From NCBI GenBank assembly GCA_903898855.1, contig CAIUHB010000092.1, forward strand, positions 1-16,448: a stretch of DNA of 16,448 nt. The letters run 5' to 3'. The notes under the pieces were generated by a model that ran no database searches, had not been told where the DNA came from, and saw only the letters and a program-made list of their open reading frames with translations. Of this stretch, positions 7,384 to 16,348 are shown in pieces. Position 1 is the stretch's first letter. Each line of letters opens with the position of its first letter. A program made the translations under genes and the position numbers. The DNA comes from an uncultured Actinomycetes bacterium. GTDB lineage: Bacteria; Actinomycetota; Actinomycetes; Nanopelagicales; Nanopelagicaceae.

Positions 7384-7412
7384 GGCGTTTACAGTGGAGC
7401 GGAGGTGAGCAG

Positions 7413-10400
7413 ATGGCCTTAATAAAAACTTTCTCCCACCTCTCACCTACTGAAATTTCAGCCCTGGCGGCTACCGAGGAAATTGTTGCTCCCGCAAGTA
7501 CCCATGGATTTCTTCTCAGCACATTGGCGCAGACCCAACCCTTGTTAGTTGTTACTACCTCCTCTCGGAGCGCGGAGTATCTTTTTGATGAGATAACTTC
7601 CTATATTGGTGAGGGAGTTCTCGCATTCCCACCATGGGAGACCTTGCCCCATGAAAGGCTTTCGCCGAAGAGCGATACCGTCACCAAGCGCGTGAAATGT
7701 CTGCATACTCTTACCCAAAATCCAGCATCGGCAAAGGTCATCATCACTTCGATTCGGGGATTGATCCAACCGATAATTTCAGATTTGATGCAAGAAGATT
7801 TTCCGAAGCTCGCCATCGGTACTGAGTTAACAATTGCATCACTGACCGAACAACTTTCCTACCTTGGATACGCCAGAACAGATTTAGTTGAGCGTCGTGG
7901 TGAGTTCGCCGTTCGTGGCGGAATCGTCGATTTATTCCCAGCAGATTTAGATCATCCGATTCGCTTAGATTTCTACGGCGATGAGATTGAAGAGCTGGCT
8001 TATTTCACCGTTGCAGATCAACGTACATTTGCGCCAGTCGTCGATGAAATAACTGTTTTCCCATGTAAAGAGCTTCTACTCTCGGACGAGGTTAAAAAGC
8101 GAGCTCGTTACTTAGCCGCCGAATTTCCGCAGCTCGCTGAAATCGCAAATAAAATTGCTGAGGGAATCAGCGTTGAGGGAATGGAATCACTAGCAGGGGC
8201 GCTCAAAGGTGAGATGAGCTCACTTATTAGCTACTTGCCAGATGGCTTTCAACTTATCTGCATCGATGGTCAACGAATTAATTCTCGAGCGTTGGACTTG
8301 ATTGCAACTAATCAAGAGTTTCTCGAAGCTTCCTGGTCTAGCGCTGCCATGGGTGGGAGTGCGCCTATAGATGTGCAAGGCGAACTCGGCATCGGCGGGT
8401 ATTTTCACGTTGAAGATTTAAAGAATCAATGCGCCACTCTTCGAATCAATTGGCGCGAGCTCAATGAGTATTCATCCGATCCAGAAGCTGAAAACCCACT
8501 TGCCTCCTTTGCACCAATCCCAGTTTATAGCGGCAAAGTTGAGCCATTTATTGACGATATCAAGAGCTGGTTTAGCAAGGGATACCAAGTACTTTTCAGC
8601 GCTACGGGTCATGGCATGCTCGAGCGATACCAAACATTACTCAACGAAGAAGGCTTGCCAGTTCGCATTATTAAAGAGGCTAATGCTGCGCTGACCAACG
8701 ATGCTATCTACTTACTGACATCTTCGGTGCAGCATGGGTTTGTATCTGATCAATTTAAAACTGCACTTATTACCGAGAAAGATATCTCCGGTCAGCGCAG
8801 TGGAAGTAAAGATGGTCCCCGCATGCCATCTCGTCGCAAGAAGGCGATCGACCCTATAGAACTCAAACCGGGGGATTACGTTGTCCACGAACAACATGGC
8901 GTTGGGCGATATGTGGAACTGGTTCAGCGAACTGTAGGAAATATCTCGCGAGAATATGTAGTAATTGAATACGCAGCCTCAAAGCGTGGCCAACCTGCCG
9001 ACCGGCTCTTTGTACCTACAGATACTTTGGAGCAAGTTACGAAATATGTTGGTGGCGAGGCACCAGCAGTACATCGCATTGGCGGCGCCGATTGGCAGAA
9101 CGCAAAGCGCAAGGCGCGCAAGGCGGTTAAGCAGATCGCAGCCGAACTCATTCAACTTTACGCAGCCCGAATGGCGGCGCCGGGTTACGCCTTCTCGCCA
9201 GATACGCCTTGGCAGAGAGAGCTCGAAGAAGCATTTGCTTATGTCGAAACTGCTGATCAACTTTCTACTATTGAAGAAGTTAAGCGCGATATGGAACAAC
9301 CGCATCCAATGGATCGAGTTGTCTGTGGAGATGTGGGATATGGAAAGACTGAGATTGCTATTCGGGCAGCCTTTAAAGCGGTTCAAGATGGCAAGCAAGT
9401 TGCTGTGCTGGTTCCCACAACCTTGCTGGTGCAACAACACCTTGCAACGTTCCAAGGGCGATACACCGGCTTTCCGATTAAGGTCGCAGGTTTATCTCGT
9501 TTCAATTCACCAAAGGTCACCAAAGAGATTATCGCTTCAATCGAAGATGGATCACTCGATGTCGTTATCGGCACCCATCGCCTGCTTTCGAAAGATGTTC
9601 AATTTAGGGATCTAGGGCTGGTCATCGTTGATGAGGAACAGCGCTTTGGTGTGGAGCACAAGGAAGAGTTAAAGAAGACACGCACAAATGTAGATGTGCT
9701 CTCGATGTCGGCTACTCCTATTCCCCGCACACTTGAAATGGCGATTACCGGAATTCGAGAGATGTCCAACATTACGACTCCGCCTGAGGAGCGACATCCG
9801 GTACTTACCTATGTCGGACCGGTCGATGACAAGCAGATCACCGCCGCCATTCACCGGGAACTTTTGCGCGATGGCCAAATCTTTTTTGTACACAACCGAG
9901 TTGAAAGTATTGATTCAGTTGTGGAGCGATTGAAGAAATTAGTTCCGGAAGCTCGAGTTCGAGTTGCTCATGGCCAGATGAATGAGCGGGAGCTGGAGGA
10001 TGTAATTCTTGCTTTCTGGGAGGGCGAGTTCGACATCTTGGTCTCCACTACCATTATTGAAAACGGCATCGATGTACCTAATGCAAATACTTTGATTGTG
10101 GATCGCGCTGAAAATTATGGACTCTCACAACTCCACCAGTTGCGTGGCCGTGTTGGCCGAAGTCGCGAACGAGCATATGCCTACTTCTTATACTCACCGG
10201 ATAAACCATTAACCGAAGTAGCGCACGACAGATTAAAAACTATTGCCACAAATTCTGACCTTGGTTCTGGTATGCAAGTTGCGCTCAAAGATCTGGAGAT
10301 TCGCGGAGCTGGCAATTTACTCGGCGGCGAACAATCAGGACATATCGCTGAGGTTGGCTTTGATTTGTATATGCGAATGGTCAGTGAAGCGGTCAGTGAA

Positions 10401-10937
10401 TTTAAGAGTGGCTTTATTCCTGAAAATTCAGATGAGCCACGAATCAAAGAGTGCAAAGTTGAGCTGCCAATTACTGCGCACATACCGACTGAGTACCTTC
10501 CTTCAGAGCGACTCCGATTGGATATCTACCGGCGCATGGCCGACTCGAAGAGCCAAGCCGAGCTCGATGAAATCAGTGAGGAATTAGTAGATCGGTTTGG
10601 GCCATTGCCACAGCCAGCCATTGATTTAATGGCAGTTGCCTCACTTCGCGTAATGGCAAAGAATCTAGGCCTCACCGAAGTTGTTCTTCAAGGCAAGTTC
10701 CTAAAGCTCTCGCCACTTGTTCTGCCCGAGTCGATCACCCTGCGACTTAACCGGGTTTACCCAGGTTCATTGGTGAAAGTAGCCACATCACAAGTGATGG
10801 TCGCAAAAAACGCGACTCCCAATTGGATTGGAGGCGGGGATGTAGGGGATACTTCAACTCTGCCGTGGGCGATTGAGGTACTCAATACGATCGTGGCGCC
10901 AGCTGTAACAGCAGTGCAGCTACGAGTTCACCCATAA
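7413..10937 (+). CDS. mfd: Transcription-repair coupling factor Mfd
   Basis: Mfd is an ATP-driven DNA translocase. It pushes stalled RNA polymerase off lesions and recruits UvrA for nucleotide excision repair. The N-terminal UvrB-like module is marked by FPPWETLPHERLSP (72-85). The CarD-like RNA-polymerase-interaction domain has its HGVGRY core at 495-500. The RecG-like motor follows: Walker A GDVGYGKT (639-646), DEEQ box (740-743), SATPIPRT from 766, motif V region TTIIENGIDVPN (879-890) and motif VI RGRVGR (911-916). The C-terminal TRCF domain covers about the last 150 residues. At 1174 aa it is full length. The ATG is preceded by a strong Shine-Dalgarno sequence GGAGGTG (7401-7407). It is probably co-transcribed with the lipoprotein gene 22 bases downstream. 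I found no convincing own promoter in the 113-base spacer to ppc. Confidence 0.97.
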   Translation: MALIKTFSHLSPTEISALAATEEIVAPASTHGFLLSTLAQTQPLLVVTTSSRSAEYLFDEITSYIGEGVLAFPPWETLPHERLSPKSDTVTKRVKCLHTLTQNPASAKVIITSIRGLIQPIISDLMQEDFPKLAIGTELTIASLTEQLSYLGYARTDLVERRGEFAVRGGIVDLFPADLDHPIRLDFYGDEIEELAYFTVADQRTFAPVVDEITVFPCKELLLSDEVKKRARYLAAEFPQLAEIANKIAEGISVEGMESLAGALKGEMSSLISYLPDGFQLICIDGQRINSRALDLIATNQEFLEASWSSAAMGGSAPIDVQGELGIGGYFHVEDLKNQCATLRINWRELNEYSSDPEAENPLASFAPIPVYSGKVEPFIDDIKSWFSKGYQVLFSATGHGMLERYQTLLNEEGLPVRIIKEANAALTNDAIYLLTSSVQHGFVSDQFKTALITEKDISGQRSGSKDGPRMPSRRKKAIDPIELKPGDYVVHEQHGVGRYVELVQRTVGNISREYVVIEYAASKRGQPADRLFVPTDTLEQVTKYVGGEAPAVHRIGGADWQNAKRKARKAVKQIAAELIQLYAARMAAPGYAFSPDTPWQRELEEAFAYVETADQLSTIEEVKRDMEQPHPMDRVVCGDVGYGKTEIAIRAAFKAVQDGKQVAVLVPTTLLVQQHLATFQGRYTGFPIKVAGLSRFNSPKVTKEIIASIEDGSLDVVIGTHRLLSKDVQFRDLGLVIVDEEQRFGVEHKEELKKTRTNVDVLSMSATPIPRTLEMAITGIREMSNITTPPEERHPVLTYVGPVDDKQITAAIHRELLRDGQIFFVHNRVESIDSVVERLKKLVPEARVRVAHGQMNERELEDVILAFWEGEFDILVSTTIIENGIDVPNANTLIVDRAENYGLSQLHQLRGRVGRSRERAYAYFLYSPDKPLTEVAHDRLKTIATNSDLGSGMQVALKDLEIRGAGNLLGGEQSGHIAEVGFDLYMRMVSEAVSEFKSGFIPENSDEPRIKECKVELPITAHIPTEYLPSERLRLDIYRRMADSKSQAELDEISEELVDRFGPLPQPAIDLMAVASLRVMAKNLGLTEVVLQGKFLKLSPLVLPESITLRLNRVYPGSLVKVATSQVMVAKNATPNWIGGGDVGDTSTLPWAIEVLNTIVAPAVTAVQLRVHP

Positions 10938-10959
10938 GAGATTTGATCGGAGTTTTTAA

Positions 10960-11553
10960 GTGAAGCGTTTAACAGCAATTGTTGGTGCGATCGGCCTACT
11001 TCTTCTCTCCGGTTGTACAACAAGTGATACCGCAGCCTCAGTTGGCAAGACCAACGTTGCAGTGAGCTCGATTGAGAAAGAAGTTAAGTCAATTCTCACC
11101 GAACGCGCAAAGGTAAAAACCTCTGGATCGAACCTAAGCACTGGTATCAAACTCAGCCAAGAGGTTGTTCGCTTCCACGTCATCTCCATTTTGCTCGCTG
11201 ATGTTGGTGCCAAGTACAAGATTTCACCAACTCCTGCCGAAATCGCAAAACAACGGGCAGCCCTCGTTGCCCAAGTTGGTGGCGCCTCTGGACTTCCAGC
11301 CGCACTTGTTAATGCCAATATCGCACCGGAAGATTTCGATATTTACGTAAAGACCACGATGATTTCAACTGCACTGGGCAATCTAGCCACATCTGCTGGC
11401 GTAGATAACACCAATGGCGCGGCCATTCAATCATTGGTTATTGGCACCGCTAAGAAAGAGGGCGTTGTCATCAACAAGCGTTACGGCCAATGGGATGCCG
11501 CAAATGCAAATGTGGTTGATGCAACAACCAACTCAGCTGTCGTTTCTAAGTAA
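10960..11553 (+). CDS. Lipoprotein with SurA-like N-terminal (chaperone) domain
   Basis: The first 19 residues are a lipoprotein signal peptide: basic MKR, a hydrophobic core, and the lipobox LSGC at 16-19 with C19 as the lipidation site. The mature ~178-residue protein is hydrophilic and helical, and would be anchored to the outer face of the membrane. Its pattern (an isoleucine/lysine-rich helix, then repeated Ala/Gln helices such as AEIAKQRAALVAQV) resembles the SurA N-terminal chaperone fold. No parvulin isomerase domain follows. SurA-like lipoprotein genes lie between mfd and mazG in other Actinobacteria, which supports the family call. The start is GTG, supported by CGGAG at 10948-10952, seven bases upstream. 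No substrate can be named. Identity as a lipoprotein is firm; the SurA relationship is moderate. Confidence 0.75.
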   Translation: MKRLTAIVGAIGLLLLSGCTTSDTAASVGKTNVAVSSIEKEVKSILTERAKVKTSGSNLSTGIKLSQEVVRFHVISILLADVGAKYKISPTPAEIAKQRAALVAQVGGASGLPAALVNANIAPEDFDIYVKTTMISTALGNLATSAGVDNTNGAAIQSLVIGTAKKEGVVINKRYGQWDAANANVVDATTNSAVVSK

Positions 11554-11556
11554 CCC

Positions 11557-11562
11557 TACTTT
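11557..11562 (+). promoter_or_regulatory. Putative -10 element for a leaderless mazG message
   Basis: TACTTT fits TAnnnT and ends exactly six bases before the mazG ATG, while no Shine-Dalgarno sequence is present. This is the usual geometry for leaderless genes in Actinobacteria, where transcription begins at the A of the start codon. No clear -35 is visible. Confidence 0.4.
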
Positions 11563-11568
11563 TCGACC

Positions 11569-12216
11569 ATGAGCGAGCCATCGGAACTTCTTCGCCTACG
11601 CGAAGTGATGGATCGCTTGCGATCACCCGGCGGATGCCCATGGGATGCCGAACAGACTCATGAGTCATTGCTCAAATACTTGCTAGAAGAGTCATACGAA
11701 TTTCTCGAGGCAGTTGAGCTCGGCGATCGGGAAGCGATGCGCGAAGAGTTGGGCGACGTACTGCTACAAGTATTTTTTCACGCGCGTATGGCAGAAGACG
11801 ATCGCAATGATCCATTTACTGTGGAAGATGTTGCGCGGGGCGTTGCCGATAAATTAGTCAGACGCCATCCGCATGTTTTTGGTGATGTGAAAGTTTCATC
11901 TAGCGAAGAGGTATTAGAAAATTGGGAGGCGCTGAAGGCGCAAGAGAAGGGCAGAACTTCTGCGATTGAAGGCGTTCCACTTGCACAGCCGGCAATGGCT
12001 TTGGCTTCAAAGTTAATGTATCGAGCCGAGAAATTTGGATTAAATATTGAGGTTGCGCGCCCGGTAGAAATTCCGAAATCACTCTCGCAGACTGAACTCG
12101 GTGAACTCTTGCTCGGAATATTGAGCCAGGCACATGAGCAAGGACTTGATCCAGAGGCGGCACTTCGCGCGGCAACCAAGGGTTATATTGCGGCAATTCA
12201 CGAGGCCGAGGGCTAA
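11569..12216 (+). CDS. mazG: MazG-family nucleoside triphosphate pyrophosphohydrolase
   Basis: MazG hydrolyses nucleoside triphosphates, including aberrant ones, to the monophosphate and pyrophosphate, cleaning the nucleotide pool. The N-terminal MazG domain is complete. It shows LRSPGGCPWD (17-26) and the magnesium-binding pair E41-x-x-E44 and E60-x-x-D63, and ends in RRHPHVFGD (98-106). The protein is 215 aa, shorter than the E. coli two-domain enzyme (263 aa). After a recognisable second-domain start (KLMYRAEKFGLN, about 148-159), the segment that would carry the second acidic motif is missing. The remnant TELGELLLG keeps only part of it, so probably only the first domain is catalytic. There is no Shine-Dalgarno sequence; a TACTTT box suggests a leaderless start. 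It lies 15 bases after the lipoprotein gene. Confidence 0.93.
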   Translation: MSEPSELLRLREVMDRLRSPGGCPWDAEQTHESLLKYLLEESYEFLEAVELGDREAMREELGDVLLQVFFHARMAEDDRNDPFTVEDVARGVADKLVRRHPHVFGDVKVSSSEEVLENWEALKAQEKGRTSAIEGVPLAQPAMALASKLMYRAEKFGLNIEVARPVEIPKSLSQTELGELLLGILSQAHEQGLDPEAALRAATKGYIAAIHEAEG

Positions 12217-12240
12217 CTTTCACCTTACTTTTGCCTTACT

Positions 12241-12271
12241 TTGTCTCTTTGCCCCTTAAGTGAAATAGAAT
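12241..12271 (+). promoter_or_regulatory. Putative eno promoter
   Basis: TAGAAT (12266-12271) is a good -10. The best -35 candidate, TTGTCT (12241-12246), lies 19 bases upstream, slightly long. Initiation near 12278 would give a leader of about 56 bases. The 117-base spacer and the strong Shine-Dalgarno sequence downstream fit an independent promoter for a highly expressed glycolytic gene. Confidence 0.45.
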
Positions 12272-12273
12272 AA

Positions 12274-13614
<1,341 letters not shown>

Positions 13615-13626
13615 TAGTTAATTAAC

Positions 13627-14058
13627 ATGGCACGTCCAAAGAAATCCCTCGCGAAGGCAGTAACTTCACGGGGGATTTCTGGTCGAGCACTGGCATTTGT
13701 CACAGTTCTTTTCTTAATGGCAATCACGCTCTTCCCACCAATGCAGCGATACTTTGCTCAGCGAGCACAGATCAACGCACTTCATGGTCAACTTGCGGAA
13801 AGCAAAGCGGCAGTGGCGCAAGCTAAAGCTGAACTCGCGCAATGGGATGACCCAAAATATGTAGCCGCACAAGCTCGCCAACGATTGCACTTTGTCTTTC
13901 CTGGCGAAACTCAATATTCAGTTATTGGAGCACCCGATCCCGCAAAAACTGGAGATGCTCCCGCAGCACCAGTGGCCTCTCAAGTAGCAACTGGTTTACC
14001 TTGGTATGGACGTCTTATCTCCAGCATCACGATTACCAATACTGCGCTAAATCCGTAA
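13627..14058 (+). CDS. FtsB/DivIC-type septum formation initiator protein
   Basis: This is a single-pass membrane protein of the divisome. FtsB/DivIC proteins bridge FtsL and FtsQ/DivIB and help activate septal peptidoglycan synthesis. The protein has a short basic cytoplasmic end (MARPKKSLAK and onward) and one membrane span at about 20-38. An extracytoplasmic coiled coil follows (about 42-72, Ala/Gln/Lys/Glu heptads). Next is the family's conserved post-coil segment, DDPKYVAAQARQRLHFVFPGE (74-94). The last ~40 residues are Ala/Pro-rich and probably disordered. At 143 aa it is within the family range. No Shine-Dalgarno sequence precedes the ATG, which is 12 bases after the eno stop codon, so coupling to eno translation or an AT-box leaderless start is possible. 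The eno-ftsB-DUF501-ppx order is typical of Actinobacteria. Confidence 0.9.
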   Translation: MARPKKSLAKAVTSRGISGRALAFVTVLFLMAITLFPPMQRYFAQRAQINALHGQLAESKAAVAQAKAELAQWDDPKYVAAQARQRLHFVFPGETQYSVIGAPDPAKTGDAPAAPVASQVATGLPWYGRLISSITITNTALNP

Positions 14059-14061
14059 GAT
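14056..14061 (+). promoter_or_regulatory. Putative -10 element for a leaderless DUF501 message
   Basis: TAAGAT fits TAnnnT, ends exactly six bases before the GTG start at 14068, and includes the TAA stop codon of the preceding gene. No Shine-Dalgarno sequence is present, so initiation at the G of GTG is plausible. Confidence 0.4.
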
Positions 14062-14067
14062 TGACCT

Positions 14068-14580
14068 GTGAGTCAGAAGCCAACCTCGGAAGATCTTGAG
14101 GCAATAAAACTTCAACTCGGTCGCACCCCACGAGATGTTCACGCGATTGCCTATCGCTGCCCATGTGGAAAGCCGGCTGTTGTCGAAACTCCGCCACGTC
14201 TCTCTGATGGAACTCCATTTCCAACTTTTTACTACGCAACCTGCCCACGTTTGACTGGTGCGATTTCTACATTAGAAACCACCGGAATGATGGCGCAGAT
14301 GGAAGCCAGACTCGGTACCGATGCTGAAGTTGCTGGTCAATATGCCGCCGCCCATGATGATTACCTAGCTGCACGTGCAGCTCTTGGAATGGATGTTCCT
14401 GAAGTAGATGGCATCACTGCCGGTGGAATGCCTACCCGTGTTAAGTGCCTGCATTCACTTGTTGCACATTCACTCGCCGCTGGTCCAGGCGTGAATCCAT
14501 TTGGAGATGAAGCACTTGCTGCACTTCCCCAATGGTGGGAGAGCGATAGTTGTGCCAACCAAGAAGAGAAGAGTGAATAA
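14068..14580 (+). CDS. DUF501 family protein
   Basis: The family is restricted largely to Actinobacteria and lacks a settled function. This member has 170 aa, no signal peptide and no membrane span. It carries conserved cysteines: CPC at 31-33, C59 in TCPRLTGAI, C127 in RVKCLHSLVAH (with H128 and H132) and C162 near the end. Together these could form a metal site, though that is inference. Other family-type blocks are LGRTPRDV (17-24) and a Gly/Pro-rich GPGVNPFGDE segment (139-148). The start is GTG, nine bases after the ftsB-like stop codon and six bases after a -10-like box. Its stop codon directly abuts the ppx ATG, so the two are probably translated from one message. Its constant place beside enolase, the FtsB-like gene and ppx suggests a basic cell function, but none can be assigned. 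Confidence 0.88.
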   Translation: MSQKPTSEDLEAIKLQLGRTPRDVHAIAYRCPCGKPAVVETPPRLSDGTPFPTFYYATCPRLTGAISTLETTGMMAQMEARLGTDAEVAGQYAAAHDDYLAARAALGMDVPEVDGITAGGMPTRVKCLHSLVAHSLAAGPGVNPFGDEALAALPQWWESDSCANQEEKSE

Positions 14581-15609
14581 ATGACACGTGTTGCTGCCAT
14601 TGACTGCGGTACAAACTCCATCCGCCTTCTCATCGCCGATATTGATGGCGATAACTTCCGAGAAGTAGTTCGTGAGATGGAAGTAGTTCGACTTGGTCAA
14701 GGAGTCGATAAACATAAAGCTTTTAATCCGGAAGCAATCGAACGCACGCTTGCGGCCACTCGAAAGTATGCCGAGATCATTGCCGCCAAAGGTGTAGAAA
14801 AGATTCGCTTCTGTGCCACATCGGCAACCCGCGACGCCAGCAACCGCGCACTATTTATTGATGGCGTTCGCGAAATTTTGGGAGTAGAACCAGAAGTTAT
14901 TCCTGGCGCCGAAGAAGCCGCCCTTTCATTTCTCGGCGCGACAAAAGAGCTAAAAGGCATGGGCGCCCCTTATCTCGTTGTCGATATTGGTGGCGGATCG
15001 ACTGAATTTGTCTTTGGTTCTGAATCAGTTGAAAAAGCTAAGAGTGTCAATATCGGCTGTGTCCGTATGTCAGAGCGCCACCTCAAAACCTCGCCACCGG
15101 CAGCGCGTGATCTAGCCAAAGCTATTGAAGATATCGACGATGCCATTGCAGATGCTGCGCGAAGTGTGCCAATCAAGAAGGCCACCACAGTTATTGCAGT
15201 AGCCGGCACCGCAACAACCGTTGCCGCTGCAGCACTTGGCATAAACGAATACGACCGATACTCCATTCATCTCTCTCGCATTCCTGCGCAAAAAGTCTTC
15301 GGCATTGCCCAGCAGTTCTCTTTAATGTCCCGTGAAGAGATTGCAACCCTTGGTTATATGCATCCAGGTCGAGTCGATGTCATAGCGGCAGGCGCACTTG
15401 TTCTCTCCCGCGTCATGCTTGCAACCGGTGCAACTGAATTTGTTGCCTCCGAATCCGACATTCTCGATGGCATCGCTTGGGGACTTATGGCTCCACCACC
15501 TGAGATTTCACAGGAGACGCTAGAAGCAGAAGAAGAGATCGTCGAAGACATTGATGAAGGTGCAGAAGATGTCTTGGATGAGATGACCCAAGAGTTAGAT
15601 GAAGATTAA
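14581..15609 (+). CDS. ppx: Ppx/GppA-family exopolyphosphatase / guanosine pentaphosphate phosphohydrolase
   Basis: The family releases phosphate from polyphosphate chains or converts pppGpp to ppGpp, and belongs to the ASKHA fold. Visible motifs are the phosphate-1 loop DCGTNSIRL (8-16), SATRDASN (81-88), the catalytic Glu region GAEEAALSF (109-117), the phosphate-2 loop DIGGGSTEF (135-143), the adenosine-type loop VAGTATTVAA (207-216) and HPGRVDVIAAGALVL (261-275). It is the short actinobacterial form, without the C-terminal HD-like domain of E. coli Ppx. The last ~37 residues (306-342) form a strongly acidic tail, an addition I would not expect in the ~320-aa mycobacterial proteins. The ATG directly follows the DUF501 stop codon. 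The end overlaps the next start by 11 bases. Which substrate it prefers cannot be decided from sequence. Confidence 0.94.
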   Translation: MTRVAAIDCGTNSIRLLIADIDGDNFREVVREMEVVRLGQGVDKHKAFNPEAIERTLAATRKYAEIIAAKGVEKIRFCATSATRDASNRALFIDGVREILGVEPEVIPGAEEAALSFLGATKELKGMGAPYLVVDIGGGSTEFVFGSESVEKAKSVNIGCVRMSERHLKTSPPAARDLAKAIEDIDDAIADAARSVPIKKATTVIAVAGTATTVAAAALGINEYDRYSIHLSRIPAQKVFGIAQQFSLMSREEIATLGYMHPGRVDVIAAGALVLSRVMLATGATEFVASESDILDGIAWGLMAPPPEISQETLEAEEEIVEDIDEGAEDVLDEMTQELDED

Positions 15610-16297
15610 GACCCTCGCCCAATTAGATTCTGCAGTAACCAAGTGCACGCTCTGCCCACGCCTCGTTGATTGGCGGGAAGAGGTAGCTGTAACAAAACGA
15701 AAGTCATATCAAGATGAGAAATACTGGGGAAAGCCGGTCACAGGTTTTGGCCCTGCCGATGCCTCACTCCTCATCCTTGGCTTAGCACCTGGTGCTCATG
15801 GAGCTAATCGCACCGGTCGTGTATTTACTGGTGATAGTTCCGGCGATTGGCTTTACCGCGCCTTGCACAAGGCGGGATTAGCAAAGCTGCCGACAAGTAT
15901 CAGCAAAGATGATGGACAGGAACTTTATAAGACTCGGATATTTTGCGCTGTTCGTTGCGCTCCTCCCCATAACAAACCCACCAATGAAGAACGCGATACG
16001 TGCACACCGTTCTTTGCCCGCGAACTTGAACTCTTGATGCCAACCGCAAAATCTTTGCTAGTGCTAGGTAACTTTGCTTGGACTGCACTATTCACCCAGC
16101 TTGCAAATATGGGATTTGAGATTCCAAAGCCACGACCTAAATTTGGGCACGGCACTGTAGTCAAGGTAAAAAACGAAGAGGGAAAAGAGCTTCGCATTGT
16201 CGGCAGCTATCACCCCAGCCAGCAGAACACATTTACCGGCAAATTAACCGAGAAGATGTTGGATCAGGTAATAGTTCAAGCACTGAAATCGAAGTAA
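15599..16297 (+). CDS. Type-5 uracil-DNA glycosylase (UDGb), iron-sulfur enzyme
   Basis: Family-5 glycosylases excise uracil, and also hypoxanthine and some other deaminated bases, starting base-excision repair. The diagnostic UDGb motif GLAPGAHGANRTGRVFTGD is at 61-79; its first part lacks the Asp/Asn used by other UDG families. The second active-site motif HPSQQN is at 205-210. An iron-sulfur cluster is expected from C16-x-x-C19 with C120 and C135; a fifth Cys, C116, is probably not a ligand. At 232 aa it is close to the family norm. The ATG lies within the end of ppx, an 11-base overlap in another frame, with no Shine-Dalgarno sequence, implying coupled translation. The start is fixed by the need to include the CxxC motif. 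With mfd and mazG it makes this a region rich in DNA and nucleotide maintenance genes. Confidence 0.93.
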   Translation: MKIKTLAQLDSAVTKCTLCPRLVDWREEVAVTKRKSYQDEKYWGKPVTGFGPADASLLILGLAPGAHGANRTGRVFTGDSSGDWLYRALHKAGLAKLPTSISKDDGQELYKTRIFCAVRCAPPHNKPTNEERDTCTPFFARELELLMPTAKSLLVLGNFAWTALFTQLANMGFEIPKPRPKFGHGTVVKVKNEEGKELRIVGSYHPSQQNTFTGKLTEKMLDQVIVQALKSK

Positions 16298-16348
16298 TTC
16301 ACCCGTCGTTGGGTACCTCATCCTGGCTAAATCTGAAATACTTCGCAG

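Noticed and set aside
8965..9615. A 216-codon open frame inside mfd, overlapping in another frame.
   Set aside because: Its translation has no recognisable domain and is rich in Ser, Arg, Leu and Gln as expected for an out-of-frame reading; mfd is intact across the same bases.
16301..16314. ACCC/GGGT hairpin after the uracil glycosylase gene as a terminator.
   Set aside because: Only 4 bp and no T tract follows.
16343..16348. Leaderless signal before the final secreted-protein gene.
   Set aside because: The nearest box is AATACT (16337-16342), which does not fit TAnnnT; a TACTTC box nearby has the wrong spacing and lacks the last T.
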